64,000 nucleotides of DNA from contig BAFH01000002.1 of the NCBI GenBank assembly GCA_000296795.1, positions 342,686 to 406,685 on the forward strand, read 5' to 3'. Origin of the DNA: Candidatus Jettenia caeni. GTDB lineage: Bacteria > Planctomycetota > Brocadiia > Brocadiales > Brocadiaceae. The notes under the pieces were generated by a model. It worked only from the letters and a program-made list of their open reading frames with translations, did no database searches and had not been told where the DNA came from. Within the stretch, counting starts at the first letter, position 1. Each line of letters starts with the position of its first letter. The translations under genes and the position numbers were made by a program. Below are positions 1 to 9,659 of this stretch, one piece after another.

Positions 1-682
1 TAACCTCCAGAGCAGTTTGGACCACATCTTGTTTTCTGGGATTAATGATACTATGTGCTCCCATTTTCTTACCGATAGCTAACCGATAATCATTAGGATC
101 AGAAATGATAATGAGTGAGGCGCCACAAGCTTTGGCAATACCCGTAGCAAAAAGTCCAATTGGTCCAGCCCCAAGAATTAAGACAGTCTTAGCCGAAACA
201 TCCTCAGCCAAAACGGTATCAACAGCATTTCCAAACGGCTCCTGAATAGTTGCCCATTCATCCGGAATATGGGAATCATTTTTCCATAAAACATGTTCAG
301 GCAAGACAAGAAATTCGGCAAAGGTGCCATCATGGTCAACTCCTAACAGCTTAAAATTTTTACAAACCTCCGAGTATCCGTTATTGCACTGATAACAATA
401 CCCACAGGTAAGATGGCTCTCAGCCGAAACACGATCTCCAATCTTTACCTGAGTAACCTCATCACCTATCTTTATTACGTTTCCGACGAATTCATGTCCT
501 ATAATACGAGGTGGTAGAAAACGATGTTGCGCCCAACGTGTCCAGTCAAAAATATGCACATCTGTACCACAAATAGAGGCAACCTTTACTTTAATCAGTA
601 CATCTTTTAACCCTACCCTTGGAGCAGGTACTTCCACAAATTCCATACCTCTTGTGCGTTTTTTTTTAACAATAGCCTTCAC
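1..682 (-). CDS. tdh: Zinc-dependent alcohol dehydrogenase, threonine 3-dehydrogenase-like (3' part missing)
   Basis: The reverse strand reads from a GTG at 682 with an AGAGGTG ribosome site just upstream and runs off the window edge, giving about 227 residues. Visible are the catalytic-zinc segment CGTDVHIFDW, the GHEFVGNV glutamate motif, the structural-zinc loop with spaced cysteines (HLTCGYCYQCNNG...VC) and the start of the Rossmann fold, LILGAGPIGLFA. This order and the CGTDVHI...W pattern are typical of L-threonine 3-dehydrogenase, which oxidises threonine to 2-amino-3-ketobutyrate with NAD. A sorbitol or butanediol dehydrogenase of the same MDR family cannot be excluded because the C-terminal half lies outside the window. 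Confidence 0.8.
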   Translation of the reverse strand, partial: MKAIVKKKRTRGMEFVEVPAPRVGLKDVLIKVKVASICGTDVHIFDWTRWAQHRFLPPRIIGHEFVGNVIKIGDEVTQVKIGDRVSAESHLTCGYCYQCNNGYSEVCKNFKLLGVDHDGTFAEFLVLPEHVLWKNDSHIPDEWATIQEPFGNAVDTVLAEDVSAKTVLILGAGPIGLFATGIAKACGASLIIISDPNDYRLAIGKKMGAHSIINPRKQDVVQTALEV

Positions 683-1204
683 GGAAGAACACCTCTTTCT
701 TTATTATTCCTTACTGTTGACTCAGGATTCCTCTTCTTTCACCGTGTATCATGTCACGCTTTTTTATAATGCATATGTGTGCCATGTCACATCTTTCAAA
801 CTTTACAACTTATCTCCCCTGTCTATCCATATCAAAATATAACTAATTGTAAAATAAATTTTTAGAACTATTTCTTCATTTTATAAATGTGTGTTTATCG
901 TTCAAAATTTATTAAAGTTTATTGGCATGAGCATTGCTCTTTTTAATACTGCAAAGAATTTATTTTCTATAATAAAAGAATTCTCAAGATGTTGCAACAT
1001 GCAAGAAATAATCATCTTTATAAGATAAAAATCAGGTATTTACTGATCAAATTGAGAATGATAGGTATAAATATTGTACAGCAAAGCTACTCTTACGGCA
1101 AAGTGTCACAATGAATTTACTATGGAAAACCTTACAAGTTTGTGAAAGTGTTTTCGTACCTTACTGAATTTTTTCATTAAACAATTTACAGAGGAGGCGG
1201 GAAA
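683..1204. other. AT-rich intergenic stretch
   Basis: Between the two divergently oriented genes the sequence is AT-rich with no convincing ORF. A strong ribosome site (GAGGAGGCGG) closes it before the start at 1205. I see no repeat or RNA gene here. Confidence 0.5.
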
Positions 1205-1483
1205 ATGTTAAAAAAATTTGGTTTTAGTTTTTCTATTGTAGGCGCACTGATATTTAGTATCGTTGTTGTAAATAACTCTTTTAGTAGCTCTGCCGTAGCA
1301 CAACATTATCAAGTCCTTCAGCCAGACGGAAAGGATGTAGCAAAAGACGAGGGAAAGAAGGAAGGGGCGAAAGAAGGAGTAAAGGCAGAAGGACAGAAGG
1401 AAGAAAAGTGTGAGAAGTGTAAACATATACCGTCTCAGCCAGAGGGCGATTGCAGATGCGATTGCCATCACAGGCACCAATAA
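1205..1483 (+). CDS. Small secreted Lys/Glu-rich protein with Cys/His-rich tail
   Basis: A 92-residue protein preceded by a very strong ribosome site. Residues 1-32 form a signal peptide (MLKK, hydrophobic core, SSSAVAQ cleavage-like end). A low-complexity stretch of Lys, Glu and Gly follows (KDEGKKEGAKEGVKAEGQKEE). The C-terminus is a dense metal-ligand cluster: CEKCKH, then CRCDCHHRHQ. Export to the periplasm and binding of a soft or transition metal are inferred from composition only. A perfect palindromic terminator follows directly, so the gene is probably monocistronic. No family is recognised. Confidence 0.65.
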   Translation: MLKKFGFSFSIVGALIFSIVVVNNSFSSSAVAQHYQVLQPDGKDVAKDEGKKEGAKEGVKAEGQKEEKCEKCKHIPSQPEGDCRCDCHHRHQ

Positions 1484-1502
1484 ACCCTGGAAGATCAGAA
1501 AT

Positions 1503-1534
1503 AAAAAAGGCAACTCATATGAGTTGCCTTTTTT
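1503..1534 (+). terminator. Rho-independent terminator
   Basis: A perfect 20-nt palindrome (GGCAACTCATATGAGTTGCC, 1509-1528) is flanked by A and T runs, 20 bases after the stop of the small secreted protein. It would work in either direction. Confidence 0.85.
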
Positions 1535-1576
1535 ATAGTCAAAAGCATCTATTTTTCGTAATTACCCAAATACTAT

Positions 1577-1816
1577 TCAAGCTGATACCCAATCATTTTC
1601 TTTGTATATTTTACAAGACTGTTCTTCTCTTTTCTGTTTACTTACAATATTCCCACAGTTTTTACACGCCAGATGTTGAACGCTCACAAAAAATGAATTT
1701 GCCAGTTTTTCGCCTTTGGCAGGAATGATTGATAAACCTGTTTTAGACTCTTGCATGGGTAGGGCAATAATGGCGCCCAGGGTAACCATAACAGCTTTTA
1801 TACCTTCTGTATCCAT
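1577..1816 (-). CDS. Hypothetical small protein with CxxC pair (doubtful)
   Basis: A possible 79-residue protein on the reverse strand with one CKNCG zinc-knuckle-like motif and a third cysteine near the C-terminus. There is no good ribosome site before the ATG and no recognised family. It fills the gap between the terminator at 1503-1534 and glgX, which argues weakly for it; it could equally be chance. Confidence 0.25.
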   Translation of the reverse strand: MDTEGIKAVMVTLGAIIALPMQESKTGLSIIPAKGEKLANSFFVSVQHLACKNCGNIVSKQKREEQSCKIYKENDWVSA

Positions 1817-1925
1817 GATTTTATACTAAGATTAAATCCTAACTGTATAAAGGAAAACACTATTTTCTTGGAGGAAAAAATGCAATAGGCTTTACTTTGT
1901 CTGTACGGGAAGTTTTCTCTTATTC

Positions 1926-4076
1926 TTACGCAGCCTCGTTGCTATGCAAGCAGAGTAATGCCAGAGAGCGCCCTACTAATTCATATGGCTCATTCTCACC
2001 CTTCGATTGAAACCGCCGTATTCCCGTTTCTGATCTGGTATCCAGGAGTAAATCCCACAGCATTTTCGATGGTTTAGATGGCAAGATAAAGGAAACCTGA
2101 TCATAATGGGCATTGAGCAGGAACAAAAGGGTATTATCTTTTATTGGATTACCACGATCATCAGTCTCTTCAATAGCATCGCCGCTCAGCCGAAGCCCCA
2201 GACAACGGGTGTTTTGATTATTCCAGTCCTCTTCAATCATCTCCTTTCCATCCGGTCTGAACCAGGTTAAATCTTTAATCTTAGAACCACGAATCTTTCT
2301 TCCCTGGAAAAAGTGTCTCCGCCGTAAAACCGGATGTTCATAAGAGAGTTTAATTACGTATTGGGTAAATTCTAAAAGTTCACGTTGTGATTGGTTCAAA
2401 TGCCAGTTTATCCAGGAAATTTCATTATCCTGACAATAGGTATTATTGTTTCCCTTCTGAGTCCTTCCGATCTCATCACCAGCCAGGAGCAATGGGACTC
2501 CCTGCGATAGGAATAGAGTTGCCAGGAAATTACGCTGCTGGCGCGCTCTTAAGACAAGGACTAACGGATCTTCGCTCGGACCTTCTGTTTCACAGTTCCA
2601 GCTCAGATTTTCATTCGTACCGTCCCGGTTATCCTCTTTATTAGCCTCATTGTGCTTTTCATTATAACTAACTAAGTCACGCAAGGTAAAACCATCATGG
2701 GCTGTTACAAAATTAATACTTGCATATGGCTTTCGCCCGCTTTTCCCGTAAAGGTCACTGCTTCCTGTTAATCGGTAGGCTAAATCGCCAATCTGCCCGG
2801 CATCTCCTCTCCAGTACCGCCGCACAGTATCCCGATATTTTCCGTTCCATTCAGCCCAAAGAACAGGAAAGTTTCCCACCTGGTACCCTCCTTCACCCAG
2901 GTCCCATGGCTCGGCAATTAACTTTACCTGTGAGAGCACAGGATCCTGGTGAATAATATCGAAAAACGATCCTAAACGATCTACCTCATGGAGCTCTCGC
3001 GCCAGTGTTGATGCCAAATCAAACCTGAACCCGTCGACGTGCATCTTAAGCACCCAGTAGCGCAAGCTATCCATAACAAGTTGAAGCACGTGGGGATGCA
3101 CCATATTTAACGTATTCCCGGTTCCCGTATAGTCCATATAGTAGCGATGATTTTCCGGTACTAAACGATAATAATTGGCATTATCAATCCCTCGAAAGGA
3201 AAAGGTAGGACCCAGATGGTTCCCTTCGGCAGTATGATTGTAAACCACATCCAGGATTACCTCGATCCCCTCACGGTGGAGTGTCTTAACCATAGTTTTA
3301 AACTCCGTCACCTGCTGCCCTAAAAACCCGCTGCTTGAGTATCGGGATTCCGGTGCAAAGAAACCAATTGAATTGTAACCCCAATAGTTAGAAAGCCCTC
3401 GATCCACAAGGTGTTTATCGTTTACAAAATAATGTACCGGCATTAACTCTACTGCCGTAATCTTCAAAGAGTGGAGATGATCAATAACCGCCGGTGTGGC
3501 AAGGCCAGCATAGGTACCCCGTAACTCTTCAGGTACATCCGGATGGCAAGCAGTAAAACCTTTAACATGCAATTCATAGATAAGTGTCTTATACCATGGG
3601 ATTCTTGGATACACATCATCTGCCCAGCTAAATGCTTCATCTACAACGACACACTTAGGGAGATGGGCAGAGCTATCGCGATCATCCTGAGAAAGATCGG
3701 CGGCAGGATCCCCCATCTTATAACCAAAAAGTGCATCGCTCCATTTAATATTCCCGGCAATAGCCCTGGCATATGGGTCCAACAATAGCTTGGCAGGGTT
3801 AAATCGGTGACCTTCTGCCGGTGCGTAAGGGCCATGCACCCGATAACCATACAGTTGCCCTGGACGTACCTCGGGGAGATAAATATGCCATATCTGATCA
3901 GTTTGCTCAATTAACTGAATCTTGGAAATTTCCTGATTTCCATCGGGTCCATTAAATAAACATAACTCCACTCTTGTAGCATTTTCTGAAAAAAGTGCGA
4001 AGTTAACTCCGGAACCATCCCAGGTCGCTCCCAGTGGATATGGCTTCCCTGGCCACATATTCTTAATCTCCTTCAT
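1926..4076 (-). CDS. glgX: Glycogen debranching enzyme (isoamylase-type GlgX)
   Basis: GlgX hydrolyses alpha-1,6 branches of glycogen limit dextrins. The protein (716 residues from the chosen start) begins with a CBM48-type domain ([20 protein letters not shown]), followed by a GH13 barrel with VYNHTAEG, the nucleophile region [10 protein letters not shown], the acid/base glutamate in LIAEPWD and the VTAHDG histidine/aspartate. All catalytic residues are present. The ATG at 4076 is preferred because GGAG lies 10 bases upstream; the longer frame to 4145 begins inside a dispersed repeat (4097-4124). E. coli GlgX is about 657 residues. The upstream side is occupied by an IS1182-type element, which may have cut the gene off from its original promoter. 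Confidence 0.95.
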   Translation of the reverse strand: MKEIKNMWPGKPYPLGATWDGSGVNFALFSENATRVELCLFNGPDGNQEISKIQLIEQTDQIWHIYLPEVRPGQLYGYRVHGPYAPAEGHRFNPAKLLLDPYARAIAGNIKWSDALFGYKMGDPAADLSQDDRDSSAHLPKCVVVDEAFSWADDVYPRIPWYKTLIYELHVKGFTACHPDVPEELRGTYAGLATPAVIDHLHSLKITAVELMPVHYFVNDKHLVDRGLSNYWGYNSIGFFAPESRYSSSGFLGQQVTEFKTMVKTLHREGIEVILDVVYNHTAEGNHLGPTFSFRGIDNANYYRLVPENHRYYMDYTGTGNTLNMVHPHVLQLVMDSLRYWVLKMHVDGFRFDLASTLARELHEVDRLGSFFDIIHQDPVLSQVKLIAEPWDLGEGGYQVGNFPVLWAEWNGKYRDTVRRYWRGDAGQIGDLAYRLTGSSDLYGKSGRKPYASINFVTAHDGFTLRDLVSYNEKHNEANKEDNRDGTNENLSWNCETEGPSEDPLVLVLRARQQRNFLATLFLSQGVPLLLAGDEIGRTQKGNNNTYCQDNEISWINWHLNQSQRELLEFTQYVIKLSYEHPVLRRRHFFQGRKIRGSKIKDLTWFRPDGKEMIEEDWNNQNTRCLGLRLSGDAIEETDDRGNPIKDNTLLFLLNAHYDQVSFILPSKPSKMLWDLLLDTRSETGIRRFQSKGENEPYELVGRSLALLCLHSNEAA

Positions 4077-4096
4077 CCTGTTTTCGCTCCTTTCAT

Positions 4097-4124
4097 AAAA
4101 TAGGCCTTCGGCGACTTTTTCCCC
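4097..4124. repeat. Dispersed short repeat, copy 1
   Basis: This contains AATAGGCCTTCGGCGACTTT. Near-identical copies lie at 5949-5974 and 26391-26418. It sits just upstream of the glgX ribosome site. Confidence 0.6.
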
Positions 4125-4218
4125 TCCCTTGAGAGACTGTGTCATAATTACCCAGAAAGGGTTGGATTCGTTCTTTAATCAGAGAGAAAAATACTCTCGG
4201 TGAAACATGATCTGCATA

Positions 4219-5841
4219 TGTGTCTCAAAAAGACATCGTTTTTTTCATACCCTGTAGATAATGAGGCATCTTCCCTCAATCTCTTAGCTCTGCAATGCCA
4301 TGAATCCTCCTATAAGCTCTCTCACACCTCCCAGTAACGTAATCATTCGTACGATATTAAAACAGGTTGCTGCGACTGATATCTCCGCCCGTGCTCCTTC
4401 TCGTCCCCGTACCAGAAAGCTCGTCATCCCCAGATTCCTCCTGATATGACCAAACGGATGTTCAACCCGTGCCTTCCGTTTCTTGTAGATCTCTTGAGAC
4501 TCTGGGTGCTCATACTGCCTCTCCAGTTTCTCCTTGACCTCTTCCTGAGATAACCGAACTATCTTTCTCCCCCTCGGGAAATCTGTACACTGACCATACT
4601 GCTTGCACTTCTTACACACGACAGCATCCGGTATCCGGTATGCTATCTTTTTGTCTCCCTCGTGTTTCCCTTCATACACGAGCTTCTGCCCTTCCGGACA
4701 CCAGTAACAGTCGTGCTCTTTGTCATAGACAAATTTATCCTTACCAAAGGGCTTTTCTTCTGGATTATGCAGTGCTTGCCGCTGCGATGGAACTATGACT
4801 GTTGTCCCCCTCCGGTCTATCTTCTCGAGCTCTTCGGTATCTGCATAGCCTGCATCTGCACATCCAACCTTACATCCCTTCCCGGTCACCTCTTCCGCTT
4901 GAGTAATCTGATGGGCAAATTGGTTTACATCACTCGTCTCGCTGACGGCATCAACATGCACAATAAGACTATGCTTCTCATCCACAACGCTTTGCACATT
5001 ATAGCTCGCATGGGAACCTTGTACGCTTCTCATCAGGGCACTCTCCGGATCGGTCTGGTTTATCGTTTTCGGCCTTTTCCCTTTTTCCTCTTCCTCTTTA
5101 AATCGATTCAACATCTCCCGTATCCGGGTACGATACTCTTCGTTCTCTACCAGCTCTTTCTCCAGCTTTATCCATGAACCCTGTTCTTTCTCTTTCTCAT
5201 CAATTCGTTCACATTCCTCAAGCAGTTCATCTATCCGCTTATCAACCTCTGCCAAGTGTTCCTCGTAGTGGTGCTTTGTGTGATTTCTCGTACGAGATGC
5301 ATTTGCCCTGATCTTTGTTCCATCTACAAAGAGTACATTGCCATCGAGTAAGTCTAATTCCATACACATCCGAGTACATTGCTTGAGAATTCTTTTAAGG
5401 GCTTCTGTGTTCTTACGGCGAAACTCCGCTATGGTTTTATGATCAGGAGTAAGTCCTCCCAGAAGCCAGATAAACGATACATTATGATACAGAGCTCTCT
5501 CGAGTTTCCGGGAACTCTTCCATCCATACGAATAGCCGTAGACAAATAATTTGAGCATGACCCGGGGATCATACTCTGTGTTACCAACTTTATGAGGATT
5601 CATCTCCATACCAAGTTCTTTCAAATCCAGTGCATCAACAAACGCATCATATACCCTTACCGGGTCATCGGGACCAACATAGTCCTCGATGCTTTTGGGT
5701 AATAATGCTATTTGATAACGATTCCCATATCGATATGCCATTATTCCACCTCCTTTTTAGGGGTATATTCTATCACATCCCGCATTCTTTATCTCTCCGA
5801 GAGTCCGCTTTTTTATAAAAAATTTTGATAATTACGACACA
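4219..5841 (-). mobile_element. IS1182-type insertion sequence
   Basis: An intact transposase gene is bracketed by short inverted ends, TGTGTC at 4219-4224 and GACACA at 5836-5841. The repeats are short and no target-site duplication is obvious, so the outer borders are tentative. The element lies between glgX and the phosphate cluster. Confidence 0.6.
4284..5741 (-). CDS. IS1182 family transposase
   Basis: A full-length 485-residue DDE transposase. It starts MAYRYGNRYQIALLPKSIED, has the N-terminal DUF772-like helical part (DPRVMLKLFVYGYSYG, FIWLLGG), then the catalytic core beginning LFVDGTKIRANASR, a cysteine-bearing segment (CYWCPEG, CKKCKQYGQC) and the C-terminal block VEHPFGHIRRNLGMTSFLVRG. 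The ATG has a perfect AAGGAGGT site. No frameshift or stop interrupts it, so it may be active. Confidence 0.95.
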   Translation of the reverse strand: MAYRYGNRYQIALLPKSIEDYVGPDDPVRVYDAFVDALDLKELGMEMNPHKVGNTEYDPRVMLKLFVYGYSYGWKSSRKLERALYHNVSFIWLLGGLTPDHKTIAEFRRKNTEALKRILKQCTRMCMELDLLDGNVLFVDGTKIRANASRTRNHTKHHYEEHLAEVDKRIDELLEECERIDEKEKEQGSWIKLEKELVENEEYRTRIREMLNRFKEEEEKGKRPKTINQTDPESALMRSVQGSHASYNVQSVVDEKHSLIVHVDAVSETSDVNQFAHQITQAEEVTGKGCKVGCADAGYADTEELEKIDRRGTTVIVPSQRQALHNPEEKPFGKDKFVYDKEHDCYWCPEGQKLVYEGKHEGDKKIAYRIPDAVVCKKCKQYGQCTDFPRGRKIVRLSQEEVKEKLERQYEHPESQEIYKKRKARVEHPFGHIRRNLGMTSFLVRGREGARAEISVAATCFNIVRMITLLGGVRELIGGFMALQS

Positions 5842-5849
5842 GTCTCGAA

Positions 5850-5925
5850 AGGGAGGGGTTAGGGGAGGGTGGTTGTCCTTTTCCTTCACCCCCACCTAAC
5901 CTCCCCCATCAAGGGGGAGGAACTC
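5850..5925. repeat. Imperfect GC-rich inverted repeat
   Basis: Purine arm GGGAGGGGTTAGGGGAGGG faces pyrimidine arm CCCCCACCTAACCTCCCCC across about 18 bases. It is directly outside the IS right end and can fold as a stable hairpin. Confidence 0.6.
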
Positions 5926-5948
5926 TTTGTTTGAATTTCCTAAGCATT

Positions 5949-5974
5949 AAAATAGGCCTTCGGCAACTTTTGTT
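5949..5974. repeat. Dispersed short repeat, copy 2
   Basis: AATAGGCCTTCGGCAACTTT, the same element as at 4097-4124 and 26391-26418. Confidence 0.6.
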
Positions 5975-5985
5975 TTTTATGAAAC

Positions 5986-6048
5986 CGTAGGGCGAGGCTT
6001 TAGCCTTGCCACTACATAGCTTGATGCATATGGGCTAAAGCCTTGCCC
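5986..6048. repeat. Palindromic GGGCAAGGCTTTAGCC-type dispersed repeat
   Basis: Inverted arms read AGGGCGAGGCTTTAGCC and GGCTAAAGCCTTGCCCT with TTGATGCATATG between them. Single arms recur near 15012, 23778, 60172 and 60609. Confidence 0.7.
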
Positions 6049-6221
6049 TGCATCGGCTCTGCCTTTTTATTGGGGAGAGACCGTAAGATTTTACGCTTCT
6101 CCTGCCAAAAAAGGCAGTCTCTTGTATGATTCATGGAAATACTGAATGAGAGAACAATGGGTAGGAGCGTTTCTCTTTAAATTACCGGCAAGCTACTTTC
6201 TCTCCCTGTTTGTTAAAAATA

Positions 6222-6273
6222 AAAAAGCCTTACTGTAAAGATATTTCTTAAAAGCATCTTCGGCAGTAAGGCT
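6222..6273 (-). terminator. Intrinsic terminator downstream of phoU / GEMM-like RNA
   Basis: AGCCTTACTG pairs with CAGTAAGGCT around a 28-nt loop, and the reverse-strand transcript then enters a U run (TTTTTTATTTTT). Confidence 0.75.
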
Positions 6274-6420
6274 GTCTTATTTCTATCGTGTCACTTATAA
6301 GTGTAAGTGTCTGTTATGTATAACTGACACTGTTCACGAATACTTTTCACTGTTACAAGATCCTTTACTTTGCGCCCCCTGATCACTCAGGGTTTGCCTT
6401 TATCGTAAAGGCATTCTATT
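6222..6420 (-). ncRNA. Candidate c-di-GMP-I (GEMM)-like riboswitch with terminator
   Basis: On the reverse strand AAAGGCAAACC (6393-6403) leads into a stem CCCTGA-GTGA-TCAGGG capped by a GNRA loop, followed by GGGCGCAAAG (6368-6377). This is the hallmark first half of GEMM. About 95 bases later comes GACAGCC-TTAC-TGCCGA (6259-6277 on the reverse strand), resembling the GGCAGCCGGGUUGCC arm of the aptamer. That arm is also the 5' side of an intrinsic terminator, giving a classic mutually exclusive switch. Between the halves is a hairpin-rich extension (AGTGTC...GACACT). The loop lacks the usual GGG and the closing stem is unclear, so this is a divergent or decayed aptamer. It follows phoU, and no gene now begins directly after it. 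Confidence 0.4.
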
Positions 6421-6496
6421 CCTGAACGGTATTTTATGTCAATGAATAATTTAAAATATTAATGGTTCAAATAATTTGAGATGGTAGATTATAAAA

Positions 6497-7162
6497 CTAA
6501 TACTTTGATACATTGAGCTCTTCCATCTTTCCTGTAACCATAAATACAATCCTCTCCGCAATATTGGTTACCCTGTCTGCAATACGTTCCAAATTGTGCG
6601 AAACCCAGGTTAAGTATGTGGCTCCGTGGATTATCCTCGGATTTTGTATCATCAGAAGCAGGAGTTCCCGGTAAATCTGATCATGAAGGGCATCTACCTT
6701 ATCATCTTCATTACAGATAAACCTCGCCGCTTCTATATCTCTGCTGACAAATGCCTTGAGACATTTATCGAGCATGGATAATCCTAATTCAGCCATTCTT
6801 GGGATATCAATCAGGGGCTTTACTAAAGGTTCATCGCCTATTAATAAATTTATTTTCGCGATTCCCTCTGCATGATCGCCCATGCGCTCAAGGTCTGTTA
6901 CTATGCTTAATATAGAAGTCAGCGTTCTTAAATCGACAGCCATAGGCTGCTGTGTAGCAATAAGGAAAATACACTTTTCTTCAATCTCAAACCGTTTTTT
7001 ATTTATATAAATGTCGCTTGCTATAATTTCTTTAGCGGCTTGTTTATCTCTCTTTTGAAGCGACTCAACAGATTTTTGTATAGCAATCGATACCATCTTT
7101 CCCATCGCCAGCACTTCATCCTGTAGATTCTGTAACGCCTTGTGATAAACATCTCTTGTCAT
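6497..7162 (-). CDS. phoU: Phosphate-specific transport system accessory protein PhoU
   Basis: A 221-residue, all-helical protein with the duplicated PhoU three-helix bundle. Conserved acidic metal-binding signatures are in both halves (TDLERMGDHAEGIA and SHNLERIADRVTNIAE). PhoU links the Pst transporter to the PhoR-type kinase and represses Pho signalling when phosphate is ample. It is the last gene of the operon behind pstB. AGGGGAAGG precedes the ATG. Confidence 0.97.
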   Translation of the reverse strand: MTRDVYHKALQNLQDEVLAMGKMVSIAIQKSVESLQKRDKQAAKEIIASDIYINKKRFEIEEKCIFLIATQQPMAVDLRTLTSILSIVTDLERMGDHAEGIAKINLLIGDEPLVKPLIDIPRMAELGLSMLDKCLKAFVSRDIEAARFICNEDDKVDALHDQIYRELLLLMIQNPRIIHGATYLTWVSHNLERIADRVTNIAERIVFMVTGKMEELNVSKY

Positions 7163-7218
7163 ACCTTCCCCTTATTTCAAATTATATCTGCGTACTTCCA
7201 TAATAACTGTTTTGACAC

Positions 7219-7983
7219 TTACCCAAATCTTCCCGTAATATAATCCTCCGTTTGTTTTTCATGTGGGTTTGTGAATATTTCCGTTGTAACATCAAACTCT
7301 ACGAGCTCTCCATGCATAAAGAAACCAGTAAATTCAGATATCCTGGCTGCCTGCTGCATATTGTGGGTAACAATAATAACGGTATAATCTGTTTTTAGTT
7401 CGACCAGCATATCCTCTATTTTTGCGGTAGCAATAGGGTCAAGGGCTGAACAGGGTTCATCAAGAAGTATGATCTCAGGCTCTACAGCTATTGCCCTGGC
7501 AATACAAATCCGCTGCTGCTGACCTCCGGAAAGATCAAGGGCGCTTACACGAAGTCTATCTTTTACCTCATCCCAAAGCGCAGCCTTTTTCAATGCCTTC
7601 TCACAAATTTCATCCAGAGCACTTCTTTTGTGAATGCCCTGCACCCGTGGTCCGTATACGACATTCTCGTAGATACTTTTTGGGAATGGATTTGGTTTTT
7701 GGAACACCATCCCAACTCTCCTTCTCAATTCTGTGACGTCTACAGCAGGGGCATAAATATCCTCTCCATCTATTTTAACGGTTCCTTCTATTTTTACACC
7801 CTCTACGAGATCGTTCATACGGTTCAAACATCTGATCAAGGTAGATTTTCCACAGCCGGATGGTCCAATAAAGGAAGTTATCTTTTTTTTTGCAATATCA
7901 AGATGTATCCCTTCCAGCGCCTTAATTTTGCCATAATAAAGAATCAGGTCTATAATATTAACTATCGGGTCAGGGACTATCAT
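7219..7983 (-). CDS. pstB: Phosphate ABC transporter ATP-binding protein
   Basis: The 254-residue ATPase that drives phosphate import. Walker A is GPSGCGKST, the Q-loop lies in [12 protein letters not shown], the ABC signature is LSGGQQQR, and Walker B is IILLDEP followed by the H-loop in [11 protein letters not shown]. The [15 protein letters not shown] block is diagnostic of PstB. It lies 56 bases upstream of phoU and 77 bases downstream of pstA. Confidence 0.98.
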   Translation of the reverse strand: MIVPDPIVNIIDLILYYGKIKALEGIHLDIAKKKITSFIGPSGCGKSTLIRCLNRMNDLVEGVKIEGTVKIDGEDIYAPAVDVTELRRRVGMVFQKPNPFPKSIYENVVYGPRVQGIHKRSALDEICEKALKKAALWDEVKDRLRVSALDLSGGQQQRICIARAIAVEPEIILLDEPCSALDPIATAKIEDMLVELKTDYTVIIVTHNMQQAARISEFTGFFMHGELVEFDVTTEIFTNPHEKQTEDYITGRFG

Positions 7984-8060
7984 GCTTTTTTCTTTTTTTC
8001 CGTAATAGTTCTCCGTACTATACGCCTCAGGTCAATGTATCGCTTTTACCTATCATACTT

Positions 8061-9659
8061 TTATAAAGCCGTTGTTCTGTACCGCTTTCTCAGCTTGTTC
8101 CTCATTACTATAGCAGTAAGATTCAAGACAAGTACGATGAAAAGTAAAACAAGTGTTGTGGTATAGACCATGGGGATGGCCGCCTCTACATTGGGAGACT
8201 GAAATCCAACATCATATATATGGAAGCCTAAATGCATAAACTTTCTTTCAAAATGGATATAGGGAAAATACAGATCTACCGGAAGAGAGGGCGCTAACTT
8301 CACAACTCCCGTGAGCATTAAGGGTGCAACCTCACCCGCAGCCCTTGCCATAGCGAGAATGGTACCGGTAAGTATCCCGGGGGTTGCCTGAGGAATTACG
8401 ACCTTCCATAAGGTTTCAAATTTTGTAGCACCTAGCGCATAAGAACCTTCCCTTACGGATTTTGGTACAGAAGATAACCCTTCTTCCGTTGCCACAACAA
8501 CTACCGGCACCGTCAGAAGCGCCAGAGTAAGGGATGCCCATAAAATACCACCGGTTCCAAAGGTAGGGGCTGGCAAGGATTCCGAGAAAAATACCTTATC
8601 GATATTTCCACCCACAAAGTAGATGAAAAAACCGAGACCAAAAACCCCGAATACAATGGATGGAACACCTGCAAGGTTACTCACTGATATCCTGATGAGC
8701 CGTGCAACAATATTATCATCGGCGTATTCCCTGAGATATACTGCTGTCAATACACCAAACGGGACAACCGCAATGCTCATAATGAACACCATCATAACCG
8801 TCCCAAAAATAGCAGGGAATATCCCCCCCTCGGTATTTGCCTCCCGTGGTTCGGTTGATACAAATTCCCAGAGCTTCATCAGGTAAAAACCAATTTTAGC
8901 AAAAACTCCCATTTCGTTCGGGGCGTAGACCCTGATAATATTAAAAACAGGCATACTCTTCTCTTTACCATCAGCAAAAAGCACGATAATTTCTTTTTCT
9001 TTCGCCTGAGCATACAGCCCGGCAAGTATATCTTCTTTTTCCCTGTAGGTCTTTTCGAGATTTTCCACCTTGTCCTTTACCTCTTCTATATCCTCTTGTG
9101 CCTTTACCGAATACTGCTGCATCATCAGGCGCTTCAATGCAAGGCGATATTTTTCCATCTGATAATTTATCTTGCCAATCACTTTTCTCTCAATATACCG
9201 TATCCTCTTCAAAAGCGCCTTACTTTCTTCCCGAAGCGGTGCCAACTCTTCGAGATTCAGAGGCTGAATATCGCCATCCTGTTTCAGTCCTTTTAAAAAA
9301 CCGTACATATTACCCCATTCACGCCTCTCAAAAGTTAAAGCATATAAGGGATATTCACGGGATACAATATCCGTATTATCGATCCATCTGAAGTCCATAC
9401 CGTAAACATCTCTGTTACCGACCTTTAATTTTGTCCGATACATGCCTTTTTTTTGCGGGATGGGCTCTTCTTTTTCAATCTCACCCAAAACCACCGTACC
9501 ATCCTGAAGCGTGAATTTAACAATTGTATGGGGCCAGAATATACCAAGCCCCTTCATCATAATGAGCACAACCAAACCGCCAACCATTAACATACTGATA
9601 GTCAGAGCGCATGCAGTCAGCCAGATATAAGGATTACCCGTTCTCAAGAATTTCTTCAT
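8061..9659 (-). CDS. pstA: Phosphate ABC transporter permease PstA, extended
   Basis: Inner-membrane permease of the Pst importer. An N-terminal membrane helix is followed by about 230 extra residues, including a charged coiled coil (residues ~140-225). The canonical five-to-six-helix permease follows (from about residue 285: GTVMMVFIMSIAVVPFGVLTAVYLREY), with the EAA loop near EGSYALGATKFETLWKVVIP. Usual PstA is close to 300 residues; extended forms are known in several Gram-negatives. Its start overlaps the stop of pstC by four bases (ATGA), so translation is coupled. Confidence 0.93.
   Translation of the reverse strand: MKKFLRTGNPYIWLTACALTISMLMVGGLVVLIMMKGLGIFWPHTIVKFTLQDGTVVLGEIEKEEPIPQKKGMYRTKLKVGNRDVYGMDFRWIDNTDIVSREYPLYALTFERREWGNMYGFLKGLKQDGDIQPLNLEELAPLREESKALLKRIRYIERKVIGKINYQMEKYRLALKRLMMQQYSVKAQEDIEEVKDKVENLEKTYREKEDILAGLYAQAKEKEIIVLFADGKEKSMPVFNIIRVYAPNEMGVFAKIGFYLMKLWEFVSTEPREANTEGGIFPAIFGTVMMVFIMSIAVVPFGVLTAVYLREYADDNIVARLIRISVSNLAGVPSIVFGVFGLGFFIYFVGGNIDKVFFSESLPAPTFGTGGILWASLTLALLTVPVVVVATEEGLSSVPKSVREGSYALGATKFETLWKVVIPQATPGILTGTILAMARAAGEVAPLMLTGVVKLAPSLPVDLYFPYIHFERKFMHLGFHIYDVGFQSPNVEAAIPMVYTTTLVLLFIVLVLNLTAIVMRNKLRKRYRTTAL

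Noticed and set aside
4662-5177. 171-codon plus-strand frame
   Set aside because: Antisense shadow of the IS1182 transposase.
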